NCBI RefSeq assembly: GCF_021441885.1
Contig: NZ_CP090439.1
Coordinates: forward strand, 496,001-560,000
Direction: 5' to 3'
Source of the DNA: Vibrio maritimus
GTDB taxonomy: Bacteria > Pseudomonadota > Gammaproteobacteria > Enterobacterales > Vibrionaceae
DNA: 64,000 nt
Shown: piece by piece, positions 9,567 to 18,257 of the stretch
How the letters are laid out: each line of letters begins with the position of its first letter
Position numbering within the stretch: the first letter of the stretch is position 1
Made by a program: the position numbers and the translations under genes
Notes under the pieces: generated by a model
Told to the model about the DNA's origin: nothing
Seen by the model: only the letters and a program-made list of their open reading frames with translations
Databases searched by the model: none

Positions 9567-10643
9567 TTACTTCTTTAGTGGAATCAAACGAGAAGGGTCA
9601 AATGACAGGGTGACGACCTGTCCTGCTTGATACTCAACACGTTCAAAGCAATCTACCATCACCTGCCCATTATTAGTCACACCAGACAACATGACACGAG
9701 TACGGTCGCCTAGGAACACTGTGCTAGCAACCGTTCCTTGCAGTGAATCTTCATCATCCGTAATCTCCGTTAACTGAATATCTTCAGGTCTTAGCATCAC
9801 ATTTAATGTTGAACTGCCATTAATAATGTCGGTTGGCAATAACAGTGCTTTACCCGTATCCAGACGAAGTCGGCTGTTTTCAACATGGCCTTCAAAGCGG
9901 TTCATCTGTCCAATAAAGTCGGCCACAAAGCTGCTGTTGGGTTGCAGATAGATCTCTTTTGCTGACCCAATCTGAGCAATCTCACCGTGGTCAAGTACGG
10001 CAATACGGTCGCCCATCGCCATTGCCTCTTCTTGATCATGAGTAACATATACCGCTGTAATGCCGAGATTTTTCAGCAAGGTTCGGATATCACCACGAAG
10101 ACGCTGTTTAAGCAGCGCATCCAATGCCGATAGTGGTTCATCTAACAACAGTACATCAGGCTCAGTAATGATCGCGCGAGCAAGCGCAACACGCTGTCGT
10201 TGACCACCAGATAGCTGATGGACACCGCGAGTTGCGTACTTCTCTAAATCGAACATCGCTAGCATTTCTTTAAGCTTTCTCTCGCGAACGACTGAATCTA
10301 CACCGCGCACTTTTAGGCCATAAGTGATGTTCTCACTGACATTCATATTCGGGAACAAAGCGTAGGACTGAAACACCATGCCGACCTTTCGCTGCTCGAT
10401 TGGTAGTGAGGTCACATCGTGGTTACCAAAAGCAATCTTACCGCCATTTTCATCAGCGAACTCTAGACCGGCAATCAAGCGAAGTGTGGTGGTCTTACCG
10501 CAGCCAGAAGGGCCCAAGAGTACTAAGATTTCGCCTGCTTTAATGGTTAGATCCGTTGGTTTAAGTGCCAAGGTTCCGTCTTCAAACGTTTTAGTAATAT
10601 TGTTTAGCGTGATTTCGACGCCGTTTTTTTGTTCTAACATCAT
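9567..10643 (-). CDS. ABC transporter ATP-binding subunit (PotA/FbpC/PhnT type)
   Basis: 358 aa. It has Walker A GPSGCGKTT (~45), a Q-loop (VFQSYALFPNMNV), signature LSGGQRQRVALARA, Walker B LLLDEPLSALD, the switch histidine in VTHDQEEAM, and a C-terminal TOBE-like domain (residues ~280-358). This is the MOI family of importers for iron, polyamines, thiamine or phosphonates. Two adjacent ATG codons (10643 and 10640) are possible starts. It lies 8 bp after the second permease gene and 4 bp before the phosphodiesterase gene, within one operon. Confidence 0.93.
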   Translation of the reverse strand: MMLEQKNGVEITLNNITKTFEDGTLALKPTDLTIKAGEILVLLGPSGCGKTTTLRLIAGLEFADENGGKIAFGNHDVTSLPIEQRKVGMVFQSYALFPNMNVSENITYGLKVRGVDSVVRERKLKEMLAMFDLEKYATRGVHQLSGGQRQRVALARAIITEPDVLLLDEPLSALDALLKQRLRGDIRTLLKNLGITAVYVTHDQEEAMAMGDRIAVLDHGEIAQIGSAKEIYLQPNSSFVADFIGQMNRFEGHVENSRLRLDTGKALLLPTDIINGSSTLNVMLRPEDIQLTEITDDEDSLQGTVASTVFLGDRTRVMLSGVTNNGQVMVDCFERVEYQAGQVVTLSFDPSRLIPLKK

Positions 10644-10651
10644 GAAAATTC

Positions 10652-11440
10652 TTAACTATTAGTAACTGGTTTTCTGTTGATCAGTTGCGCCAGCACCAAC
10701 AGAGGCATAATAAGACATAGGAAAATAAGGGTGTAAGCCGAACTGATTTCTAGGCGCATTGACGCGTAAGAGTCAGCCAGACCAACGGGTAATGTTTTCG
10801 TCAGGGGCGTATGCAACATCCAGGTAAGGTTGAACTCACCGATAGACAGGGTAAGTGTCATCAGCATGCCAGCAACAATGCCTGCTTTGCAGTTTGGGAC
10901 AATCACATCAAAGAATCGCTGCCAGAAGCTAGCGCCTAGGCTTGCAGCTCCTTCTTCAAGCACACTGAAGTTGATACTTTGCAGCACTGCCAACACCGAT
11001 TTAACCATAAATGGCAAAGTGAAGATGACGTGACCAACTAAGATAAACATCCAACTCGCTCGGAAATCACTAAATCCGCCATAGGCGAGGATTAAACCAA
11101 GAGAAATCGCCATACCCGGAATCGCAATAGGTAGCGTCAGGATTTCATCAAAAAGCGAAGCCCAGCGGCTTTTACTTTTTGCCAGGACATACGCACAAGG
11201 AACCCCGACCAAGACGTTGATTACGGTCGTCGCTACGGCAATTTGCAGTGTTAGCCAAATGGTATCGGAATAGAGAGACCAAACTTGCTCCACCCACCTC
11301 AAGGTAAAGCCGCTTTTCATACCAACAAAGTAGTTGTTAGTTAGACCGGCCATGACCGACATGATCACTGGCACAATCAAAAACGCACACACTAACAAGG
11401 TGAACGTGAGTTGCAGATAGAAGTATTTGTCTTTTTTCAT
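10652..11440 (-). CDS. ABC transporter permease subunit (PotC/PhnV-like)
   Basis: 262 aa with about six membrane helices. The EAA loop that contacts the ATPase is visible as LEEGAASLGASFWQRFFDVIVPNCKAGI (read around residues 160-187). N-terminus MKKDKYFYLQLTF with an immediate hydrophobic helix. It starts 2 bp after the first permease gene ends, so the two are translationally linked and form a heterodimeric membrane channel. Confidence 0.92.
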   Translation of the reverse strand: MKKDKYFYLQLTFTLLVCAFLIVPVIMSVMAGLTNNYFVGMKSGFTLRWVEQVWSLYSDTIWLTLQIAVATTVINVLVGVPCAYVLAKSKSRWASLFDEILTLPIAIPGMAISLGLILAYGGFSDFRASWMFILVGHVIFTLPFMVKSVLAVLQSINFSVLEEGAASLGASFWQRFFDVIVPNCKAGIVAGMLMTLTLSIGEFNLTWMLHTPLTKTLPVGLADSYASMRLEISSAYTLIFLCLIMPLLVLAQLINRKPVTNS

Positions 11441-11442
11441 GG

Positions 11443-12255
11443 TTAGCCTCCCATTGCAACCGTTGAATCGCCTTGACGCTTAGCGAGCGCCAAACATACC
11501 CAAGTCACAAAGCCGAGTATTAAGCTCAAGGCTGCAGCCATGGCAAAGTTTGCGTTTAGGGTGAACTCGGTATAAATCGTCATTGGTAGCACGTTGATAT
11601 TAGTGGCTAGCGTAAATGCGGTACCGAATGCGCCCATCGATGTCGCAAAACAGATGGAACCTGATGAGATAAGACCCGGTTTCAACGCAGGAAGCGTGAC
11701 ATCTTTAAAGATTTGCCAGCGATTAGCGCCCAATGAGCGACCGGCCTCTAGCAAGTTATGATCGAGCTTCTCTGCTGCCCCCATCACGGTCAGCACAACG
11801 CGTGGGATTGAGAAATAAAGGTAACCCAAGAAGAGACCAGCAATGGAGTATGCAAACATCCAGCGCTCTCCAGTCAGCCATAAGCCTACCTGCGCAAAAA
11901 GACCTTGGCGACCTGCCAGCATGATGACAAAGAAACCAATAACGACACCCGGAAACGCCAAAGGAAAACTCAACATCGCCACTAACAGCTCCTTGCCTCG
12001 AAACTCATAGCGAGTTAGGAACAGGCCGCTTATCGTCGCAATGGCAAGACTCACCAGCGTCACTAAAGCCGAAAGCGTAACGGTTGAAACCAAGCTCTTT
12101 AAATATAAAGGTCGAGTTAAAATGTGTAGGTAGCTTACTGCCCCGCCATCCAGCAGTGATACCTGAATGAGCTGAACCACAGGCAGCAAAAAGAAAGCGC
12201 TACTAATTATCAAAGCAGGAAGCGCCAGTAAAAACGAAAGATTGTTTATTTTCAT
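11443..12255 (-). CDS. ABC transporter permease subunit (PotB/PhnU-like)
   Basis: 270 aa, about six membrane helices, EAA loop EAGRSLGANRWQIFKDVTLP around residues 168-187. It is the first of two paired permeases and follows the binding-protein gene after a 48-bp spacer that contains a GC-rich stem-loop. The family imports anions, iron or organophosphorus compounds; substrate is not deducible from the permease itself. Confidence 0.92.
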   Translation of the reverse strand: MKINNLSFLLALPALIISSAFFLLPVVQLIQVSLLDGGAVSYLHILTRPLYLKSLVSTVTLSALVTLVSLAIATISGLFLTRYEFRGKELLVAMLSFPLAFPGVVIGFFVIMLAGRQGLFAQVGLWLTGERWMFAYSIAGLFLGYLYFSIPRVVLTVMGAAEKLDHNLLEAGRSLGANRWQIFKDVTLPALKPGLISSGSICFATSMGAFGTAFTLATNINVLPMTIYTEFTLNANFAMAAALSLILGFVTWVCLALAKRQGDSTVAMGG

Positions 12256-12262
12256 AAGAGTA

Positions 12263-12286
12263 AGGGTGGGGGGATTCCCACCCCCT
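12263..12286 (-). other. GC-rich stem-loop between binding-protein and permease genes
   Basis: gggtggg / cccaccc can pair with a short G-rich loop. There is no T-run after it on the minus strand. In ABC operons such intercistronic hairpins often stabilise the upstream mRNA so that binding protein exceeds permease; that role is inferred. Confidence 0.55.
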
Positions 12287-12303
12287 AATAAAACTGATTT
12301 GAG

Positions 12304-13323
12304 TTAGTTAACTTCACGCAGGTAGCGGTCAGCGAATGCTGCTTGGCTTGCAGACATGGCAGCAAAATCGACCGAGCCAGCTCGTTGATACTCTGACTCC
12401 GGAAGGAATTTGCTTTGTGCCTCTTCATCCATCACCCCATCGATTACCGGACGAAGGTAAGCATTGGCCCAAACCTGCTGACCTTTTTCAGACAACACAA
12501 AGTCTAAGATCTTCTCGCCATTTGCAGAGTTTGGAGAGTTCTTCACTTTACTCATTACATAAGGAACGGCAATGGTACCCTCTTGAGGAATAACAAATTC
12601 AACGTTAGAGTAATCATCGTATTTGGCGCGGTAAGCGTTAAAATCATAGTCAAGCAAGATTGGGATCTCGCCAGAGATAACGCGTGCGTATGATGTTTGT
12701 CTCGGAACAATTGGTCGATTGTTTTGCAGCTTCTTGAAGTACTCAATTGCTGGAGTGAAGTCTTCAACATCACCGCCCATTGCTTGATTGACAGCCACAG
12801 CACTCGCGTAGCCAACAAATGCGCTTGTCGGGTCTAGGTAACCTACCATGCCGCGATACTCAGGTTTTAGCAGATCGTCCCAGCTTTGTGGTACCTCAGC
12901 ACCGTCAAGTGCATCAACATTCACAAAAAAGCCAATCGTTCCAGAGTGGATAGCGAACCAATTGCCATCTGGATCTTTCATACCTTCTGGGATTTGGTCC
13001 CAGTTCGCTGGTTTGTATGGCTCAACCACATCTTGATCCGTTGCGTTGATGCCAAACGAAACACCGTAGTAAACCACATCTGCTACTGGGTTGTTCTTCT
13101 CAGCAACAAGTTGAGATAAAGACTGACCAGAGTTTTTGTTGTCCATCGGAACACGAATACCCAACTCCTTGTTGATAAGCTGAAGCTGACCACCCCAGTT
13201 TGCCCACTCCGGTGGACAGTTATAACAGATAGCGTCTGAAGCTTGCGCTTGGAAAGAAGCGCCAGCAAGGCCGACCAACATTCCTGCGGCCTTGATAAGT
13301 GTTGAACGTTTTTTAACAGCCAT
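12304..13323 (-). CDS. Periplasmic substrate-binding protein of the ABC importer
   Basis: 339 aa with a signal peptide (MAVKKRSTLIKAAGML..., cleavage near AQA|SD at residue 28). It belongs to the class of iron/phosphonate/thiamine-type extracellular binding proteins: a conserved SGTIGFFVNVDAL block, WDDLLKPEYRGMVGYLDPTSA, and PYVMSKVKNSPNSANGEKILDFVLS near the end. The mature N-terminus has a CYNCPPEW motif with two closely spaced cysteines. RBS GGAG lies inside the end of the LacI gene. With the downstream GpdQ-like enzyme it points to an organic phosphate ligand, but this is inference. Confidence 0.9.
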   Translation of the reverse strand: MAVKKRSTLIKAAGMLVGLAGASFQAQASDAICYNCPPEWANWGGQLQLINKELGIRVPMDNKNSGQSLSQLVAEKNNPVADVVYYGVSFGINATDQDVVEPYKPANWDQIPEGMKDPDGNWFAIHSGTIGFFVNVDALDGAEVPQSWDDLLKPEYRGMVGYLDPTSAFVGYASAVAVNQAMGGDVEDFTPAIEYFKKLQNNRPIVPRQTSYARVISGEIPILLDYDFNAYRAKYDDYSNVEFVIPQEGTIAVPYVMSKVKNSPNSANGEKILDFVLSEKGQQVWANAYLRPVIDGVMDEEAQSKFLPESEYQRAGSVDFAAMSASQAAFADRYLREVN

Positions 13324-13325
13324 TT

Positions 13326-14354
13326 TTATTCTCCAATAAGTGCCTGTTCGTTAATGCTTACTATCGGGGCTTCACCAAGTGAGCCATTCATTTGAAGTTC
13401 GTAATCCATGGCAAGGCAAGTTTTCAGCTTTGAGCCAGCCTTGGCATTGAATAAAATGTCGACAGCGACTTGTCCCATCTTGAGATGGGGAACCGCTACC
13501 GTGGCAAGGCTAGGCGTTACGAGTTTGCCTAGGCTCATGCCATCAAATCCTATAATCGAAACATCTTGAGGAACGCGAAGCCCCATTGATTGAAACGCGT
13601 TGATTGCTTTTAGAGCGAGTAGATCATTGCTACAAAACCAAACCGTCGGAGCACCTTTTGCTTTCATTGCCTCGATTTCGGATTCACCGAGCGAGTCCAG
13701 CTTGCTCAATGGCACCTCAAGTAACGTTTTGATCTGAACGCCGTGCTGTGCCAAACCATGTTTGAAGCCTTTATAACGCTTTTCTGCCCTATCAGAAGAA
13801 GTAAACAGCCCCGTTATCATGCCCACATCTTTATGTCCTAGGCTAACCAATCGATTCGCCACATCGATACCTGCTTGATAGTTGTCGACGTACACACAAG
13901 GGGCATCTTGAGATTCGTTATGGAGCAAGCAGTAAGGAAAACTGAAATCCCTGAGCACGCCGAGCGCTTGATTATTGGCAGCATCTGCGACCGTCATAAT
14001 CACGCCTTCAACCCGCAAGCGAATTAAGTCCGCTACTGCTCTAAGCTCCTGCTCTGAGTCGTATTGGGTATCAATGACAATTGTCGAATAGCCAAAATGT
14101 TGCGCTCGTCTTTGAATACCCGCGACTACTTCAGAGAACACCGGATTGAGAAGACTCGAGATCACTACACCTATGGTTGGGTTCTTGCTCATCTCAACTT
14201 TTGTCTCACGCTTAACCGCGCTGTATCCGGTCACTGTTATTACTCGCTCGATTTTTTGAGCGGTGTACTTAGCAACTGAGTCAGGCTGATTTAAGAACCT
14301 CGAAACCGTCGCTGGTGACACACCTGCCAGCTCCGCTACATCTTTGATGTTCAT
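13326..14354 (-). CDS. LacI-family repressor of the ABC/phosphodiesterase operon
   Basis: 342 aa from the ATG at 14354, chosen over an upstream start at 14450 because it follows GGAAGG and begins directly with the LacI helix-turn-helix (MNIKDVAELAGVSPATVSRFLNQ). Residues ~60-340 form the periplasmic-binding-protein-like sensor (PTIGVVISSLLNPVFSEVVAGI, then FCSNDLLALKAIN and DVSIIGFDGM). It is the first gene of the operon: only 2 bp separate its stop from the binding-protein start. It therefore probably controls its own transcription with the transporter. The ligand is likely the imported compound or a breakdown product. Confidence 0.92.
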   Translation of the reverse strand: MNIKDVAELAGVSPATVSRFLNQPDSVAKYTAQKIERVITVTGYSAVKRETKVEMSKNPTIGVVISSLLNPVFSEVVAGIQRRAQHFGYSTIVIDTQYDSEQELRAVADLIRLRVEGVIMTVADAANNQALGVLRDFSFPYCLLHNESQDAPCVYVDNYQAGIDVANRLVSLGHKDVGMITGLFTSSDRAEKRYKGFKHGLAQHGVQIKTLLEVPLSKLDSLGESEIEAMKAKGAPTVWFCSNDLLALKAINAFQSMGLRVPQDVSIIGFDGMSLGKLVTPSLATVAVPHLKMGQVAVDILFNAKAGSKLKTCLAMDYELQMNGSLGEAPIVSINEQALIGE

Positions 14355-14490
14355 CTCTACGCCTTCCTTGTTTCGACTTTGATGAGAGTAAACAGGCCCT
14401 ATTACAGATTTATTAAGGATTATTTGCGATATAACTACATTTAGATGCAATTTTTAAAACTTTAACAACTCAATCAAAGACGTTTGCATA

Positions 14491-14503
14491 TGAAACATTT
14501 TCA
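14491..14503. promoter_or_regulatory. Candidate LacI-family operator upstream of the operon
   Basis: tgaaacattttca is a palindrome (TGAAA-cat-TTTCA) about 137 bp before the LacI start codon, in the only promoter region of the operon. Palindromic AT-rich half-sites suit an autoregulating LacI protein; no experiment or second copy supports it. Confidence 0.4.
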
Positions 14504-14550
14504 TTTCATAAGCAAATTGCTCTTTTTTGGATAAGGAATAGACTGAATTA

Positions 14551-14572
14551 AAATGTGATTCAAATCACATTT
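14551..14572. promoter_or_regulatory. Strong CRP-cAMP site
   Basis: Contains the perfectly symmetric core TGTGATTCAAATCACA flanked by AAA/TTT, essentially the CRP consensus. It lies about 200 bp upstream of the LacI/ABC operon start, suggesting catabolite control of that operon. Confidence 0.75.
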
Positions 14573-14672
14573 AATAACTAGAAACGAACGAGAGAAGATC
14601 GCTTTTTATAGAAGTGAGTGGCGTGTTTTTTTAGGAGATATTTATCGGAGGGATATTTCTTACAAACTAAAA

Positions 14673-14698
14673 GGCAGCATAGGTTGCCCTATGCTGCC
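14673..14698 (-). terminator. glmS terminator
   Basis: Perfect 11-bp stem (ggcagcatagg / cctatgctgcc) with a 4-nt loop, followed on the minus strand by TTTTAGTTT, 25 bp after the glmS stop. Confidence 0.85.
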
Positions 14699-14722
14699 CT
14701 TCATTAGTGCGATTGACGAGAT

Positions 14723-16555
14723 TTACTCAACCGTTACCGCTTTCGCTAAGTTACGTGGTTGGTCAACGTCTGTACCTTTGATCAATGCTACGTGGTAAGA
14801 CAGAAGCTGCATTGGCACTGTGTAGTAGATTGGAGCGATGATGTCGTCTACATGAGGCATTTGGATGATCTTCATGTTTTCGTCGCCTTCAAAGCCCGCT
14901 TTCTCGTCTGCGAATACATAGAGTAGACCACCACGTGCACGTACTTCTTCGATGTTAGACTTAAGCTTCTCTAGCAGATCGTTGGTTGGTGCTACAACAA
15001 CGACTGGCATGTCTGCATCGATGAGTGCTAGAGGACCGTGCTTAAGCTCACCTGCTGCGTATGCTTCCGCGTGGATGTAAGAGATCTCTTTAAGTTTTAG
15101 AGAGGCTTCCATCGCGATTGGGTAGTATTCGCCACGACCTAAGAATAGTGTGTGGTGCTTATCAGCGAAGTCTGTTGCTAGTGCTTCAATTTCTTTGTCG
15201 AACGCTAGTGCTTTCTCGATGTTTGCAGGCAGTTCGTGCAGTGATTTCACGATTTCTGCTTCACGCTCTTCTGTCATGCGATCTTGAAGGCGAGCAATAG
15301 ACACAACCATCATCAGCATCGCTGCTAGCTGAGTTGTAAATGCTTTCGTTGAAGCAACACCGATCTCTGTCCCTGCGCGAGTCATGAATGCGAAGTCTGA
15401 TTCACGAACCAAAGAAGAGCCCGCTACGTTACAGATAGTCATTGCAGACATGTAACCTTTCTCTTTCGCAAGGCGAAGTGCTGCTAGCGTATCGGCTGTT
15501 TCGCCAGACTGTGAAAGAGTTACTAGTAGGCTGTTTGGACGAACAACGAAGTCGCGGTAGCGGAACTCAGACGCGATTTCCACGTCACAGCTTACGCCAG
15601 CGATAGATTCAAACCAGTAGCGAGCGGCCATACCAGAGTTGTATGAGGTACCACATGCGATGATTTGAACGTGCTCAACCTTCTTAAGGATATCAACCGC
15701 GTTAACACCAATAGCTTCAGTTACTACTGCTTTGTCAGTTACACGACCTTCCATTGTGTTGATCAGCGCGCGAGGCTGTTCGAAGATCTCTTTTTGCATA
15801 AAGTGACGGTATTGGCCTTTGTCACCTGCATCATGTTCTGCGTTCGATTCTGTGATTTCGCGCTCTACAGGGTTACCATCAACATCAAGAACTTTAACGT
15901 CACGACGAGTAATTTCTGCTACGTCACCCTCTTCTAGGTACATAAAGCGGCGAGTCACGCTTAGAAGCGCAAGTTGGTCAGAAGCAAGGAAGTTTTCACC
16001 AACACCGAAACCGATAACGATTGGGCTACCAGAGCGAGCAGCAACGATGCGGCTTGGGTCTTTGCGGTCAACTACTACTGTACCGTAAGCACCGTCTAGT
16101 TGAGCTGCTGTTTTTTGTAGCGCTTCAACCAGTGTTTCTGATGTGCGACGCTCCCACTCAACTAGGTGAGCGATAACTTCTGTATCTGTTTGAGATTGGA
16201 ACACATAACCACGCTCTTGAAGCGTTGCACGTAGCTCTTCATGGTTTTCGATGATGCCGTTGTGTACAACCGCGATATCACCAGATACGTGTGGGTGAGC
16301 GTTCGCTTCAGATGGTTCACCGTGAGTTGCCCAGCGTGTGTGTGCGATACCTGTACCGCCTGTCACATCTTGTGCATCTACTGCGTCAGCTAGCTCTTGC
16401 ACCTTACCTAGACGACGAACGCGCTTAAGCTCTAAATCAGCATCAACAACGGCAACACCCGCTGAATCATATCCACGGTACTCCAGACGGCGTAGACCCT
16501 CTACCAAAATTTCCGCTACGTCACGTTGTGCTACCGCACCTACGATTCCACACAT
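14723..16555 (-). CDS. glmS: Glutamine--fructose-6-phosphate aminotransferase (isomerizing)
   Basis: 610 aa, the family's normal length. It makes glucosamine-6-phosphate, the first step to UDP-GlcNAc for peptidoglycan and LPS. It starts MCGIVGAVAQ, so the catalytic Cys is residue 2 after Met removal. Residues 1-240 form the class II glutamine amidotransferase domain (RLEYRGYDSAG, THGEPSEANAHPH). Two SIS domains follow (CGTSYNSG, SQSGETADT). The C-terminus ends DQPRNLAKAVTVE, the usual GlmS tail. A DeoR-type regulator gene ends 73 bp upstream on the same strand, so the two may be co-transcribed. Confidence 0.98.
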   Translation of the reverse strand: MCGIVGAVAQRDVAEILVEGLRRLEYRGYDSAGVAVVDADLELKRVRRLGKVQELADAVDAQDVTGGTGIAHTRWATHGEPSEANAHPHVSGDIAVVHNGIIENHEELRATLQERGYVFQSQTDTEVIAHLVEWERRTSETLVEALQKTAAQLDGAYGTVVVDRKDPSRIVAARSGSPIVIGFGVGENFLASDQLALLSVTRRFMYLEEGDVAEITRRDVKVLDVDGNPVEREITESNAEHDAGDKGQYRHFMQKEIFEQPRALINTMEGRVTDKAVVTEAIGVNAVDILKKVEHVQIIACGTSYNSGMAARYWFESIAGVSCDVEIASEFRYRDFVVRPNSLLVTLSQSGETADTLAALRLAKEKGYMSAMTICNVAGSSLVRESDFAFMTRAGTEIGVASTKAFTTQLAAMLMMVVSIARLQDRMTEEREAEIVKSLHELPANIEKALAFDKEIEALATDFADKHHTLFLGRGEYYPIAMEASLKLKEISYIHAEAYAAGELKHGPLALIDADMPVVVVAPTNDLLEKLKSNIEEVRARGGLLYVFADEKAGFEGDENMKIIQMPHVDDIIAPIYYTVPMQLLSYHVALIKGTDVDQPRNLAKAVTVE

Positions 16556-16628
16556 AGTAATTCTCCACTTTTTAGTTTCTGTTTCCCTCTATGAACGCAA
16601 GCAAGTCAATAGAAGAGGGATAAATTGT

Positions 16629-17396
16629 TTAAGCGCAAATAACCTTTACGCTATTAGATTCGATTAGAGCTTTTTGCTCTTGAGTTAAGCCTTGATCAGT
16701 CACTAGCACATCAATTGCATCCCACGCTAATTCTAGATTAGGAATTCTTCGGCCAATTTTCTCGGATTCGATCATGACAACCACTTCACGGGCGACTTCA
16801 GCCATGACATTACTTAGCCCGATAAGCTCGTTAAAGGTTGTCGTACCGCGTGCTAAATCCACGCCATCAGCGCCAATAAACAACTGGTCAAAGTCATAAG
16901 AGCGTAATACCGATTCTGCCACTTGACCCTGAAAAGACTCAGAATGTGCATCCCACGTACCGCCTGTCATCAACAAGGTCGGTTCGTTTTCTAGGTCGTT
17001 TATCGCGTTGGCAAGAGAGAGTGAATTTGTCATCACTACCAAGCCTTTCTTGTTGCCCAGACGGGACACCAATGCACCGGTTGTGCTACCGCAATCAATA
17101 ACGATGCGATAATGGTCGTTAATCAACCCTACCGCAGCTTCTGCGATCTTCTCTTTGGTTTCAGACGTCGCCACGGAATCATTTAGCACTTCATCAACCG
17201 CTTCTTGAGGAAGAGAGACGGCTCCGCCATAGCGACGAAGCAACTGACCATTTTTTTCAAGCGATGTGAGATCTTTTCGAATCGTAACCTCTGAGGTATC
17301 AAATAAAGCAGACAACTCTTCAACACTGACTTCGCCACGCTCTTGGACAAGCTGGGCAATGGAATGGCGTCGAACCTGAGTATTACGTTTTCTCAC
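16629..17396 (-). CDS. DeoR-family transcriptional regulator
   Basis: About 255 aa from a GTG at 17396 (VRKRNTQVRRHS); an upstream TTG at 17429 is also open, so the start is uncertain and no strong SD decides it. Residues ~10-60 are a DeoR helix-turn-helix (VSVEELSALFDTSEVTIRKDLTSLEKNGQLLRRYGGAV). The rest is the DeoR sensor domain with a phosphosugar-binding look (VIDCGSTTGALVSRL, NSLSLANAINDL, LLMTGGTW, IGADGVD). Sitting just upstream of glmS, it plausibly senses an amino-sugar phosphate and controls glmS, but this is inferred from position. Confidence 0.88.
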   Translation of the reverse strand: MRKRNTQVRRHSIAQLVQERGEVSVEELSALFDTSEVTIRKDLTSLEKNGQLLRRYGGAVSLPQEAVDEVLNDSVATSETKEKIAEAAVGLINDHYRIVIDCGSTTGALVSRLGNKKGLVVMTNSLSLANAINDLENEPTLLMTGGTWDAHSESFQGQVAESVLRSYDFDQLFIGADGVDLARGTTTFNELIGLSNVMAEVAREVVVMIESEKIGRRIPNLELAWDAIDVLVTDQGLTQEQKALIESNSVKVICA

Positions 17397-17635
17397 TTTA
17401 ACTTTCGCTTCAAAACTTAACTGATGCAAAAATTATTTCACAACGTAACTTATAGCGCAAGAAAATGGCTGTATTATTTGTAAGACACGATTTAACTGAT
17501 GAAAAATCGAACAGATAAGTTTCGTTTCGAAAGTTAATTATGTAAATTTACAGAACAAATTCGAAACTAAGCACGCTAAAGTGGATAAACAAAAGTGGAT
17601 CTAGGGAAATTGGTAAAAGACGAGAAGGCAATAAA

Positions 17636-17666
17636 AAGCCCCAACACTTGTTAAGCATTAGGGCTG
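17636..17666 (-). terminator. Terminator after mtlR
   Basis: On the minus strand AGCCC-TAATGCTTAACAAGTGTT-GGGGCT followed by TTTTTATT, a few bases after the mtlR stop. Confidence 0.7.
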
Positions 17667-17673
17667 AAATAGA

Positions 17674-18207
17674 CTAGACGAGAGGGTTATCTCGGCAAAG
17701 TGTATTCACCATTTCGGTGATGGCAAGGATGATAGTAGATTTCACTCGCTGATAATGACGCTCTAGAAACATCTCCAACATCACTTCATCAAGACCTGCG
17801 GTCATGCTGGCATCGTATTCGATCGGCATCATTTTTTGAATAGCACTGATTTTATTCAGTTCGAATAACACATCAACTTCGGTAAAACTAACGTTGTTCT
17901 CTTGATGCTTTGTCCACTCTCTTAGGGTTACAAAAATGTCTATATCATCAAACACTTCTTTAGATATAACACCGAGGCCGAGGAGCAATTTAGCGCGAAC
18001 AAGAATGTCGCCAAGAGGACCATCACTGGTAAGAAGGGGATCAACAACGTACTTCACTGCGTAGTCGTCTTTATGAAAGATACTATTGATAAGGGTATCC
18101 AGAGTGTCGTCGATGGCATCATAAGCGGCCATAAGACATTCACTCGCGTCCTTTGCTTCGGACAGAGCTTCTAATAGTTCGGTTTCATTGGGCGGGTGCA
18201 GTGGCAT
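17674..18207 (-). CDS. mtlR: Mannitol operon repressor MtlR
   Basis: 177 aa using the ATG at 18207 (MPLHPPNETELLEAL), preceded by AAGAG. A longer start at 18261 would translate straight through a terminator hairpin and is rejected. The MtlR core is clear: FHKDDYAVKYVVDPLLTSDGPLGDILVRAKLLLGLGVI, close to the E. coli and Vibrio MtlR signature. MtlR represses mannitol utilisation genes, though it has no classical helix-turn-helix. Third gene of mtlA-mtlD-mtlR. Confidence 0.95.
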   Translation of the reverse strand: MPLHPPNETELLEALSEAKDASECLMAAYDAIDDTLDTLINSIFHKDDYAVKYVVDPLLTSDGPLGDILVRAKLLLGLGVISKEVFDDIDIFVTLREWTKHQENNVSFTEVDVLFELNKISAIQKMMPIEYDASMTAGLDEVMLEMFLERHYQRVKSTIILAITEMVNTLCRDNPLV

Positions 18208-18226
18208 AACATCTCTTAAAACAAAG

Positions 18227-18246
18227 GGTGCCACTTGCGTGGCACC
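18227..18246 (-). terminator. Intercistronic terminator between mtlD and mtlR
   Basis: ggtgccac-ttgc-gtggcacc is a perfect 8-bp stem with a tetraloop. On the minus strand it is followed by CTTTGTTTT. It lies between the mtlD stop (18258) and the mtlR ATG (18207), and would reduce mtlR expression relative to mtlD. Confidence 0.78.
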
Positions 18247-18257
18247 AACAGCTTGAA

